This document shows positions 17,714 to 25,894 of a stretch of DNA of 42,335 nucleotides, piece after piece. The stretch is taken from contig JAQZBV010000011.1 of the NCBI GenBank assembly GCA_029237685.1, positions 1-42,335 on the forward strand, in the 5' to 3' direction. Position 1 is the stretch's first letter. Each line of letters starts with the position of its first letter. The notes under the pieces were generated by a model. The model was not told where the DNA came from. It worked only from the letters and a program-made list of their open reading frames with translations, and made no database searches. A program made the translations under genes and the position numbers. The DNA comes from Cytophagaceae bacterium (GTDB lineage Bacteria > Bacteroidota > Bacteroidia > Cytophagales > Cytophagaceae).

Positions 17714-19621
17714 ATGTGTGGAATAGCTGGTATAGTTGATTTTAAAACTCCCATCGATGAAGGTTTGCTTGATCGAATGAATAAGCGAATGGCGCACCGC
17801 GGACCAGACGATTCGGGTATATACAAGCACCAGAATGTAGGTTTCGCTCATCATCGTTTGGCTATATTGGATCTTTCAAGAAATGGACACCAACCGATGA
17901 TTTCCGATTGCGGAAATTATGTGATTGTATTCAACGGGGAAATTTACAATCATAAAGAAATTAGAAAGTCTTTGTCATTGAAATATTCTTTTCAATCCAA
18001 TACCGACACGGAAACTTTATTGTATGCATTTATCGAATATGGTGACCGTTTGTTTGAAAAACTAGTAGGTATTTTCTCGTTTGCTATACTAGATAAGAAA
18101 AAGGAAGAACTCTATGTAGTCAGAGATCAGTTTGGGGTTAAACCGTTGTATTACTATTATAAGGATGGAGTTTTTTTATTCGCTTCAGAATTGAAGTCAA
18201 TATTGGAGTATAAGAAGTTCGATCGAAGCATCGATTATAGTGCACTCATTAATTACATCAATTTTTTATGGAGCCCTGGAGAATTAACTCCTTTTCTTTA
18301 TGTGAAGAAATTACTGTCGGGTCATTACATTAAACTAAGCTCTAAAAACGTGAATGATTTTTCTATCGTTCGCTATTATGATATTCCTTTTACCGGCATT
18401 TATAGCAAGTTGTCGGAAGAAGAGCATGTGTATCAACTGCAGCAACATTTGGAAAAAGCGGTTGAAAGACAGTTACAATCGGATGTTCCCGTTGGTTTCT
18501 TTTTATCAGGTGGGCTTGATTCCAGTGCGGTTTTAGCTATGGCCAAAAAACTATATCCTAAGGAAAGATTTCCTTGCTATACCATAGACTCAGGTAACTA
18601 TACTTATGACGGATTTGCGAGTGATTTATTCTACGCTAAAAAAGTAGCCAGGCATCTGGATGTGCCGTTGAAAATTGTCAAGGCTGATATTGATGTCATC
18701 AATCATTTCGATCATATGATTTATCATATGGACGAACCGCAAGCAGATGGGGCGCCTTTAAATGTTTTAGAAATCAGCAAGGCGGCTTTAAACGACGGCA
18801 TTAAAGTATTGCTGGGTGGCACAGGCGGCGATGATTTATTTTCCGGGTATCGAAGACACCAGGCGCTCAACTATGAACCTATATTTAAGCTGGTTCCTAA
18901 ATGGAGTGTAGCCTTATTGAAACAAGGCTTCAGGTCGTTCAATATCGCCAACCCATCTATCCGAAGAATGCGCAAAGTATTGACAGATTTGGATAAGACT
19001 CCTTTTGAACGTATGTTCGGATACCTAAGCTGGATCAGCTTAGGTATCAATAAATCTTTATTTAGTGAGGAACTCAACAATCGCAAAATGTTTCAGGAGT
19101 TTCAACCTTTAGATGAGTTTGAAAAACTATGGGATAATATACCGAATGAGAACAGTTTGCTGAATAGAAGTTTGTATTGGGAAATGAAGACATACTTACC
19201 CGATCACAACTTAAACTATACCGATAAAATGTCGATGGCTTTGGGAGTTGAAACACGTGTTCCTTTCCTTGACTTAGATCTTGTAAATTACAGTACCACT
19301 ATCTCCCCTCAGTTGAAAATGAAGGGTAACGTGACGAAGTACATTCTTAAGAAAGCAATGGAACCATATTTACCGTCTGACGTTATCAACAGACCTAAAA
19401 CCGGCTTTGGAGCTCCTGTTCGTGATTGGGTGGTGAATAAATTGGACAATAAAATTAATCAGGTATTGTCGCCTGAATCTATAGAAGCACGTGGGATCTT
19501 CAACAGTTATGCGGTTACAAGATTAATAAAAGATAATAAGTCCGGTAAGATAGATGCTTCTTATACAATTTGGTCTTTGCTCGCTATCGAAAGTTGGATG
19601 AAGCAGTTCGTTGATGAATAA
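17714..19621 (+). CDS. asnB: Asparagine synthase-type glutamine amidotransferase (second copy)
   Basis: 635 residues. MCGIAGIVDF with Cys2 nucleophile, AHHRLAILDLSRNGHQPM, FNGEIYNH, NTDTETLL and RDQFGVKPLYY form the glutaminase domain; SGGLDSS (from S265), GGTGGDDLFSGYRRH and TRVPFLDLDLVN form the ATP-dependent synthetase domain. It differs throughout from the copy at 5744-7708, so the two are not a recent duplication and probably have different acceptors. Inferred role: amidation of a glycan carboxyl group or of a sugar precursor, rather than bulk asparagine supply. It is the last + strand gene before the convergent exosortase pair. Confidence 0.9.
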   Translation: MCGIAGIVDFKTPIDEGLLDRMNKRMAHRGPDDSGIYKHQNVGFAHHRLAILDLSRNGHQPMISDCGNYVIVFNGEIYNHKEIRKSLSLKYSFQSNTDTETLLYAFIEYGDRLFEKLVGIFSFAILDKKKEELYVVRDQFGVKPLYYYYKDGVFLFASELKSILEYKKFDRSIDYSALINYINFLWSPGELTPFLYVKKLLSGHYIKLSSKNVNDFSIVRYYDIPFTGIYSKLSEEEHVYQLQQHLEKAVERQLQSDVPVGFFLSGGLDSSAVLAMAKKLYPKERFPCYTIDSGNYTYDGFASDLFYAKKVARHLDVPLKIVKADIDVINHFDHMIYHMDEPQADGAPLNVLEISKAALNDGIKVLLGGTGGDDLFSGYRRHQALNYEPIFKLVPKWSVALLKQGFRSFNIANPSIRRMRKVLTDLDKTPFERMFGYLSWISLGINKSLFSEELNNRKMFQEFQPLDEFEKLWDNIPNENSLLNRSLYWEMKTYLPDHNLNYTDKMSMALGVETRVPFLDLDLVNYSTTISPQLKMKGNVTKYILKKAMEPYLPSDVINRPKTGFGAPVRDWVVNKLDNKINQVLSPESIEARGIFNSYAVTRLIKDNKSGKIDASYTIWSLLAIESWMKQFVDE

Positions 19622-19663
19622 AGAGTATTGAAAATTTATTCGTTATCTCTTTTGCTTCACACT

Positions 19664-20140
19664 CTACACCCTTTTTTTTGTGTCCCAATAAAAGCTACCA
19701 AGCAACAGCAGACTGGCATAGGGCTCTTGATAAATTTTCTTAAAATACTGAGCAAGGGTATATCCATGCGCGTAATCCTGTGTAAATACACTATAAAAAA
19801 TCAGTACTGTCAATAAAAGTATTCCTGTACTGTAAAATAAGAAAGTAAGCTGCACATAATTTTTCTTTTGGAAGATCAGGTATACCGCAATACAGGTACC
19901 GATGACAGGGTAGATCAGGTAAAATAAAGTAGATAACCAGCGAGGATCTTGTAAAAAACTCTGTATCAAATCTGTAAGATTGAGAGGATAATCCATTTGT
20001 TCTGCCGTATTTCTTGGTAGAAAAAATGGAAGAGAGGGACTTATGAAATTTAAAATGAATTTGTCGCGGATCAAACCCAGGCTAAAAGTTGCCAGCCCCA
20101 ATATTGACAGTAGTAACCATCGGACTATGCGCTTATTCAT
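19664..20140 (-). CDS. Exosortase-associated membrane protein
   Basis: 158 residues with about four hydrophobic segments (near residues 8-22, 70-88, 97-117 and 140-152) and an extracytoplasmic stretch containing LRIDKF-like charged sequence, then LPFFLPRNTAEQMDYP. Its start overlaps the exosortase stop by 8 bases, so the two are co-translated. Bacteroidota exosortases are regularly followed by a small membrane protein of this size (XrtF- and XrtX-associated proteins); I infer that role from position, length and topology, not from a search. It converges with asnB, with 42 bases and no clear terminator between the stops. Confidence 0.6.
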   Translation of the reverse strand: MNKRIVRWLLLSILGLATFSLGLIRDKFILNFISPSLPFFLPRNTAEQMDYPLNLTDLIQSFLQDPRWLSTLFYLIYPVIGTCIAVYLIFQKKNYVQLTFLFYSTGILLLTVLIFYSVFTQDYAHGYTLAQYFKKIYQEPYASLLLLGSFYWDTKKRV

Positions 20141-20672
20141 GCTGCTCTTTGCTTACAGAGTAATAATGGATCCATAGGTACCATAAGTAAAAGATGAACG
20201 AATAAACGAGTATGGTGAAAGTGTATTTATGGTTGAAGTCTAGGCTCTCTGGACTGTAGATTTTTATGATTACAAGTCCCATGATGCGTATAATATTGAC
20301 ATGGTATATCAGAAAGCAACCGATCAATGTATAGATGATTTTTCTTTTCCAATGACCATTTGTGGCTAAAATAAAACAACTGAACAAAGGAAACAATACA
20401 AGACCATTGCAGGATGTAGCAAGTCCTACTAGTCTTTGTCCGTTATAATAAAAGATGTATTTATAATTGTATTCAATCTGTTGATCAAGGTTATATCCTA
20501 ACAGTTTAAAGAGGGCTATGACTTCTTTTGCTTCGATGCCAGAAAGCCAGAAATCAAGCCGTTTATCGGGGCCTAACCATTGATTGTAAAGGATAACCCA
20601 TACAAGGTAGGCTAGCAAGCACATCAACAGAAACCGAATGAGTTTTTTATTTTCTTTTATTAAGTGAATCAT
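20133..20672 (-). CDS. Exosortase/archaeosortase family protein (short Bacteroidota type)
   Basis: 179 residues, almost all membrane. The catalytic Cys-Arg-His set of the exosortase family is present: C88 in ATSCNGLVLF, R129 in NIIRI, and H148 in FNHKYTF. Family role: a transpeptidase-like membrane enzyme that recognises a C-terminal sorting signal and processes or anchors the protein, usually in organisms with linked exopolysaccharide genes. The length fits XrtF/XrtX/XrtN-type proteins of Bacteroidota; which one cannot be decided here. No protein in the window carries a PEP-CTERM-like tail, so the substrate is elsewhere. Confidence 0.85.
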   Translation of the reverse strand: MIHLIKENKKLIRFLLMCLLAYLVWVILYNQWLGPDKRLDFWLSGIEAKEVIALFKLLGYNLDQQIEYNYKYIFYYNGQRLVGLATSCNGLVLFPLFSCFILATNGHWKRKIIYTLIGCFLIYHVNIIRIMGLVIIKIYSPESLDFNHKYTFTILVYSFIFYLWYLWIHYYSVSKEQHE

Positions 20673-20871
20673 GAAGCATTTTTATAATTGTGGGAATACT
20701 TTTCCACTTTTAGGTTCATCGCACCATGATAATCCTGCCTTATGTTCTCGCATCCTGCTGATACATTGGCGCTAGATTGTAAGATTATAAACAATTAAAT
20801 ATACAAAACTCTAAAGGCTTCTCTAATTTCTGCTTGTTATTGTTGTATAGGGTTGATTTTCAATATCCAGT

Positions 20872-20902
20872 TTTGTTATTTGTTGGGATAGACGTAACTT
20901 GG
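20872..20902 (+). promoter_or_regulatory. Putative Bacteroidota promoter before the oxidoreductase gene
   Basis: TTTG at 20872-20875, 19 bases, then TAACTTGG at 20895-20902. The Bacteroidota primary sigma consensus is TTTG/TTG, about 19-21 bases, TAnnTTTG; the -7 box has one mismatch. It would start transcription shortly before the ATG at 20926 and so argues against a start at 20899. It lies in the 253-base divergent gap 20673-20925, in which I see no other clear element and no good promoter for the exosortase pair. Confidence 0.4.
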
Positions 20903-20925
20903 GTGACTCTACATGTGCATATAAA

Positions 20926-23040
20926 ATGAAACAAATAATACAGGATTTAAAGAACGGAAACACAATTTTAGAAGAGGTTCCGGCACCCGAAATCAAAAGA
21001 GGACATCTCTTAATTCAATCTACTTTTAGTTTGGTTTCTCTTGGAACAGAACGCATGCTTGTTGAGTTTGGTAAGGCCGGATGGATTGCCAAAGCACGTC
21101 AGCAACCGGATAAAGTAAAACAAGTATTGGATAAAATAAAGGCTGATGGCTTGATGCCTACGTTGGAAGCGGTTTTCAATAAGCTGGATCAACCTTTACC
21201 ACTTGGTTATTGCAATGTAGGTAGGGTTGTTGCTGTAGGAGAAGGCGTAGTAGACTTTAAAATAGGAGATCGTGTAGCCTCTAATGGCCAACATGCAGAA
21301 TATGTGTGTGTGCCTGTAAATCTTGCAGCCCGCGTACCCGAACAAGTCAGCGATGAAGAAGCAAGCTTTACTGTGATAGCGTCTATTGGTTTACAAGGGA
21401 TTCGCTTGTTACAACCTACATTTGGAGAGACGATAGTCGTGACGGGTTTGGGATTAATTGGTCTGATAACAGCAGAGCTATTACTTGCAAACGGATGCCG
21501 TGTGATTGGTATAGAAATAGATGAGAGCAAAAGAGCTCTAGCCTTATCCAAAGGAATAGAAGTGGTGAATCCTCTTCAAGATGATGTGGTGAAAGCCGTT
21601 CAGTCACTGACCAATGGTATAGGTGCAGATGGAGTATTGATCACCGCTTCTGCAAAAAACAATGACATCATTTCTCAAGCAGCTCAAATGTGTCGAAAAC
21701 GCGGACGGGTAATTCTGACCGGAGTTGTAGGGCTTGATATTCGCCGAGCTGATTTTTATGAAAAAGAAATTACCTTCCAGGTATCATGTTCTTATGGCCC
21801 TGGTAGATACGATGACGATTACGAGTACAAAGGTCTAGATTATCCTATCGCTCATGTGCGCTGGACGGAGAAAAGAAATTTCGAAGCCATTTTATTTGCC
21901 ATTGCTTCCGGCAAGCTGGATGTGAAATCATTGATCACTGAAGTGATTGATTTGCATGAGTATCAAAAAATATATGGATCTATGGGTGGAAGGCAGTCCA
22001 TCGCTTCTTTGCTGAAGTATCCGGACAATGCACCATACGAACAAACCGTAAAGCTGAACGGTATATCACTGGAAGCTTCAAAGACAAAAGGTATCGCTAT
22101 CATAGGTGCAGGTAATTTTACAAAGATGACTTTGTTGCCGGCTATGAAAGCATTAAAGCCAACCATCAGTTATATCGCGTCTGCCGGTGGAGTGAGTGGT
22201 ACAGCTATGGCGAAGAAATACGGCATACAAAACAGCACTACCGACTACAAAGCGGTTCTCAACGATGCCAATACCGGACTCGTTTTGATTACCACACGAC
22301 ATAACTTGCATGCACGTATGACAATGGAAGCATTGCAAGCTGGCAAGCATGTGTTTGTTGAAAAACCATTGGCTTTGAACGAAGAGGAGCTTGATCAAAT
22401 CGTAAAGGCTCAGCAAGCGTCTGGCAAAATGGTAATGGTCGGATTCAACAGACGATTTTCTCCTTTTGTTCAAAAGATGAAAAAGGCATTGTCGAATACT
22501 CCCATGCATATTGTTGCTACAATGAATGCAGGATTTATTCCTCCTAACGTTTGGGTGCATGACCTTTTGATTGGCGGCGGACGCATTGTAGGAGAAGCTT
22601 GCCACTTCATTGATTTATGTAATTACCTAACAGGCTCTAAAGTCGTTGCAGTTTCTGCCAATGCACTCGGACCTCATGTAACGGAACAAACAGACAATGT
22701 CTCGATCTTGCTGCGTTTTGAAAACGGTTCAAATGCGGTGATAAATTATTTTTCCAACGGTGATAAATCTTATTCGAAAGAACGCGTAGAAGTTTACCAG
22801 GACGGAAGAACCCTGATCATGGACAATTATAGAAGCTTGCAGGCTTACGGTTTCAAAGGCTTATCTTCTATGAAAGGCAAACAAGACAAGGGGCATAGCG
22901 CACAGTTTGCTGTATTATTAAATGCGATTGAAAAAGGCGGACTTGAGCCCATTCCTTTTGACAGCCTCGTTAATACAACAAAAGCAAGTTTTGCTGTATT
23001 AACTGCGATTAAAACAGGAACATGGGAAAAGGTGCAATAG
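20926..23040 (+). CDS. Fused zinc-type dehydrogenase and Gfo/Idh/MocA oxidoreductase
   Basis: 704 residues from ATG 20926 (MKQIIQDLKNG), preferred over 20899 because the upstream residues are unlike the family. Residues 1-350: medium-chain dehydrogenase with VSLGTERML, GYCNVGRVVAVGEGV, VTGLGLIGLI as nucleotide-binding loop; the GHE zinc motif of true alcohol dehydrogenases is not visible. From about residue 388: Gfo/Idh/MocA domain with AIIGAGNFTK and HVFVEKPLALN (EKP near 478-480), VGFNRRFSPFV and GGGRIVGEACHFIDL. Such two-domain proteins recur in glycan loci together with WecB- and heparinase-like genes, as here. Likely oxidises or reduces a nucleotide sugar or glycan; substrate unknown. 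Confidence 0.85.
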   Translation: MKQIIQDLKNGNTILEEVPAPEIKRGHLLIQSTFSLVSLGTERMLVEFGKAGWIAKARQQPDKVKQVLDKIKADGLMPTLEAVFNKLDQPLPLGYCNVGRVVAVGEGVVDFKIGDRVASNGQHAEYVCVPVNLAARVPEQVSDEEASFTVIASIGLQGIRLLQPTFGETIVVTGLGLIGLITAELLLANGCRVIGIEIDESKRALALSKGIEVVNPLQDDVVKAVQSLTNGIGADGVLITASAKNNDIISQAAQMCRKRGRVILTGVVGLDIRRADFYEKEITFQVSCSYGPGRYDDDYEYKGLDYPIAHVRWTEKRNFEAILFAIASGKLDVKSLITEVIDLHEYQKIYGSMGGRQSIASLLKYPDNAPYEQTVKLNGISLEASKTKGIAIIGAGNFTKMTLLPAMKALKPTISYIASAGGVSGTAMAKKYGIQNSTTDYKAVLNDANTGLVLITTRHNLHARMTMEALQAGKHVFVEKPLALNEEELDQIVKAQQASGKMVMVGFNRRFSPFVQKMKKALSNTPMHIVATMNAGFIPPNVWVHDLLIGGGRIVGEACHFIDLCNYLTGSKVVAVSANALGPHVTEQTDNVSILLRFENGSNAVINYFSNGDKSYSKERVEVYQDGRTLIMDNYRSLQAYGFKGLSSMKGKQDKGHSAQFAVLLNAIEKGGLEPIPFDSLVNTTKASFAVLTAIKTGTWEKVQ

Positions 23041-23061
23041 TATTCGGTCATATAATATTGA

Positions 23062-23955
23062 ATGGATAAGATGTATTTCGATTTATATAGCGAAATAGAA
23101 AAAAAGAGCCCGTCTGGTGCAAGGGAGTACTTCAGAGATCTGGCCATCTCTGGGTTGGCCCTCATGGATAAATTGAAGGGTGTTGATTCTTACCTTAAAA
23201 AACCAAGAGTTCAATTCATTTATATTCATCATGTCTTCAAGGATGAAGAAGTTCAATTGCACACCTTGCTAAAGGAGCTTCAGAAAATGCATACTTTCAT
23301 TTCCTATTCGGAAGCAGTGGATAGGGTATTAACTAATAGAATTGATAAACCTTATATTGCCATCAGTTCAGATGACGGATTTAAAAACAATCTGAGAACA
23401 GCAGAAATTTTGAATGAGTATGATGCAAAGGCTTGTTTTTTTGTCAATCCGTCTATAGTAGGAGAAACCGATTACGGCCGCATAGAGCAGTATTGTAAAA
23501 CGCAATTACAATTTCCACCAGTTGAATTTTTGAACTGGAAGGATATAGACACTTTACAAAAATATGGGCATGAGATAGGGTCTCATACCATGAACCATAT
23601 GAATATAGCGCGTGCTTCAGCTTCGGAAATAAAAGAAGACATGACATTGAGTTACGAGACTTTGACAGATAAATGCGGAGCAGTAAAACACTTTGCCTTT
23701 CCTTTTGGAAGATTCTTTCATTTCAGTGAGGAAGGAAGAAAAGCTTGCTTCGAAGCAGGATTTTTATCCTGTGCCACTGCTGAAAGAGGTTGTCATGTTT
23801 CCAGTGAAAAAAGACCAGCTACTGATGAGTTGTGTATCTTGAGAGATCATGTGCTGTTGAATTGGAAAATCGATCATATATTTTATTTCCTGGTAAGAAG
23901 TTCGAAGAGCGCTCAACCTCAAAATAATTTCTTTCCTTATCAAAGAAGTAATTAA
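23062..23955 (+). CDS. NodB-type polysaccharide deacetylase (CE4)
   Basis: 297 residues. NodB motifs in order: motif 1 ISSDDGF (D104, D105), motif 2 HEIGSHTMNH (metal-binding H175 and H179), motif 3-like FAFPFGRF. The catalytic base and both His ligands are therefore present. There is no signal peptide or membrane segment at the N-terminus, so it probably acts in the cytoplasm on a nucleotide- or lipid-linked N-acetyl sugar rather than on finished polymer. Its stop overlaps the start of the formyltransferase by one base (TAATG), suggesting the two act in sequence. Confidence 0.85.
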   Translation: MDKMYFDLYSEIEKKSPSGAREYFRDLAISGLALMDKLKGVDSYLKKPRVQFIYIHHVFKDEEVQLHTLLKELQKMHTFISYSEAVDRVLTNRIDKPYIAISSDDGFKNNLRTAEILNEYDAKACFFVNPSIVGETDYGRIEQYCKTQLQFPPVEFLNWKDIDTLQKYGHEIGSHTMNHMNIARASASEIKEDMTLSYETLTDKCGAVKHFAFPFGRFFHFSEEGRKACFEAGFLSCATAERGCHVSSEKRPATDELCILRDHVLLNWKIDHIFYFLVRSSKSAQPQNNFFPYQRSN

Positions 23956-24740
23956 TGAGAATCGTAATTCTGACAAGCTCCTTATATGGGACAGCAGCGC
24001 ATCATTTACCTCTGCTTCTGGAGAGTAAGGTCTGTTCAGTAGCCATGGTGATAAGAAGCCAACAGGTAATTACAAACAAGAGAAAATATTATTTGCGTAA
24101 AATTCATAAACTGTTCAGAATTGGACTGTTAGGTGCATTGAATGGAATAAGGATGAGGAAGTGGTATCATGAAGATACCGATAAATACCTCAAGCTTCAA
24201 AGTTTAGAGGTGTTATGCAAACAGAATGGGATTCCTTTCTTTACGGTACCTACTGTAAATAGTAAAGAAACGATAGCTTTGTTTAACCAGGCGAATGCCG
24301 ATTTGGGAATCAGTTTAGGAAATGGATACATTACAGAGCAGGTATTTACTATCCCTACTTATGGAATGTTAAATATCCATCATGAAGTATTACCCGCTTA
24401 TCAAAATGCACAAAGCATTATCTGGCAAATTTATAATGAGTCGGTGAAGACCGGGTATTCTATTCATAAAATTGACAATAAAATTGATACAGGTGAAATT
24501 GTATACCAAGAAGAGGTAGATATTTCATTCAGGAAAACATTCTCAGATACGGTAGCTTTCAATTACGCTCGCTTATTTGATTTGTCAGCGCAGGGATTGA
24601 TTGTAGTATTGCGAAATTTTCGTGAATTATATTCAACGGCTAAAACACAAGGTGTGGCTGCTCGTTATACCACTCCAAGCTTTAGGCAATACATCACCAT
24701 GTACAACAATTACAAAAAAATAAAAAAAGTTAATCAGTAG
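23955..24740 (+). CDS. Formyltransferase family protein (sugar N-formyltransferase candidate)
   Basis: 261 residues. The formyl-transfer core is intact: N140 and H142 in GMLNIHHEVLP and D178 in NKIDTGEIV match the Asn-His-Asp set of GART and methionyl-tRNA formyltransferases. It lacks the C-terminal OB-fold domain of tRNA-formylating Fmt and lies inside a glycan locus, so the target is probably an amino sugar, with 10-formyl-tetrahydrofolate as donor (inferred). Translationally coupled to the deacetylase upstream, which could supply the free amine. An acyl group other than formyl cannot be excluded from sequence alone. Confidence 0.75.
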   Translation: MRIVILTSSLYGTAAHHLPLLLESKVCSVAMVIRSQQVITNKRKYYLRKIHKLFRIGLLGALNGIRMRKWYHEDTDKYLKLQSLEVLCKQNGIPFFTVPTVNSKETIALFNQANADLGISLGNGYITEQVFTIPTYGMLNIHHEVLPAYQNAQSIIWQIYNESVKTGYSIHKIDNKIDTGEIVYQEEVDISFRKTFSDTVAFNYARLFDLSAQGLIVVLRNFRELYSTAKTQGVAARYTTPSFRQYITMYNNYKKIKKVNQ

Positions 24741-24794
24741 TTTTCTAAGGATAACACTGATCTGTAAATATTCACCACCTAATTATTAACGATT

Positions 24795-25889
24795 ATGCTA
24801 TTGCATATTATTGCTGGCGCAAGACCAAACTTTATGAAGATTGCTCCTATCATTGAAGCGATTGAAACTAAAAAAGCACAAGGGATGAAAATTGATTATC
24901 GCTTGATCCATACCGGTCAACATTACGATAAGAAAATGTCCGGCGACTTTTTTGAGCAATTAGGTATTCCGGAACCGCATGCCAATCTAGAGGCAGGTGG
25001 TGGTACACAAGCAGAGCAAACAGCGGCCATCATGGTTCGTTTTGAAAAGGAATTAATGACTCATCCATCGGATTTAGTCCTTGTGGTAGGCGATGTGACA
25101 TCTACTATGGCTTGCGCGATCACTGCACAAAAGATGGGTATAAAAGTAGCGCATGTCGAAGCAGGTATTCGCTCAGGCGATTGGGGAATGCCGGAAGAAA
25201 TCAACCGTTTGGTAACAGACAGTATTACCAATTATTTCTTCACTACTTCTGATGTGGCAAATGACAATCTTCTAAAGAGTGGAATAGAGAAAGAACGTAT
25301 CTTTTTTGTCGGGAACACGATGATAGATACATTATTGAAACAAGAACCGAAATTCATTCAGCCTCCGTTTTGGAATGAATTGCACTTGAAAGAAAAACAA
25401 TACCTGGTGATGACTCTACATCGCCCTTCTAATGTTGATAATCCAGAACAGCTCAAACAATTGCTTAACGTTCTAGAAAAAGGAACGAAACAATTACCTG
25501 TTATTTTTCCAGTACATCCTCGTACAAGAAACAACCTGGAGAAGTTTGGAATCAAGCTAAACCATGTTAAAATGGTGGATCCTATGGGATATCTTGAGTT
25601 TAACTATTTGGTAAAACAAGCAAAGGGCGTTATTACAGATTCAGGAGGCATCACAGAAGAAACTACGGTAATGGGAATACCTTGTATGACCTTACGAAAT
25701 TCAACAGAGCGTCCTGAAACATGTACTATTGGTACGAATGAATTGTTAGGGTCTGATCCCGCTGCATTAGAGAAGGCGCTACAGAATTTATTTGAAGGAA
25801 AATGGAAAAAAGGAAGCATTCCTCCGTTATGGGATGGAAAGGCTGCTCAACGCATTGTTAAAGAACTGTCGACGATCTATTCGTTATAA
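24795..25889 (+). CDS. wecB: UDP-N-acetylglucosamine 2-epimerase (non-hydrolysing)
   Basis: 364 residues, normal length. Motifs: IIAGARPNFMKIAPI, HTGQHYD, VVGDVTSTMA, VEAGIRSGDWGMPEEINR, TLHRPSNVD, HPRTRNNL and DSGGITEETTVMGIP with TLRNSTERPET. Reaction: UDP-GlcNAc to UDP-ManNAc (or a related 2-acetamido sugar) in the cytoplasm. It supplies a donor sugar for the glycosyltransferases here. It follows a 54-base gap and precedes a GT4 by five bases. The family also acts on other UDP-HexNAc sugars, so the exact substrate is inferred. Confidence 0.93.
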   Translation: MLLHIIAGARPNFMKIAPIIEAIETKKAQGMKIDYRLIHTGQHYDKKMSGDFFEQLGIPEPHANLEAGGGTQAEQTAAIMVRFEKELMTHPSDLVLVVGDVTSTMACAITAQKMGIKVAHVEAGIRSGDWGMPEEINRLVTDSITNYFFTTSDVANDNLLKSGIEKERIFFVGNTMIDTLLKQEPKFIQPPFWNELHLKEKQYLVMTLHRPSNVDNPEQLKQLLNVLEKGTKQLPVIFPVHPRTRNNLEKFGIKLNHVKMVDPMGYLEFNYLVKQAKGVITDSGGITEETTVMGIPCMTLRNSTERPETCTIGTNELLGSDPAALEKALQNLFEGKWKKGSIPPLWDGKAAQRIVKELSTIYSL

Positions 25890-25894
25890 GTTGG

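Noticed and set aside
19622-19663. Possible terminator between the convergent asnB and exosortase-partner genes
   Set aside because: There is a T-run (19671-19679 region) but no convincing stem before it on either strand.
19628-19816. Small + strand open frame after the second asnB
   Set aside because: It is antisense to the 3' half of the exosortase partner gene, which has convincing membrane topology and operon overlap with the exosortase.
22153-22605. 150-codon open frame on the - strand
   Set aside because: It is antisense to the Gfo/Idh/MocA part of the fused oxidoreductase; His- and Cys-rich text without family features.
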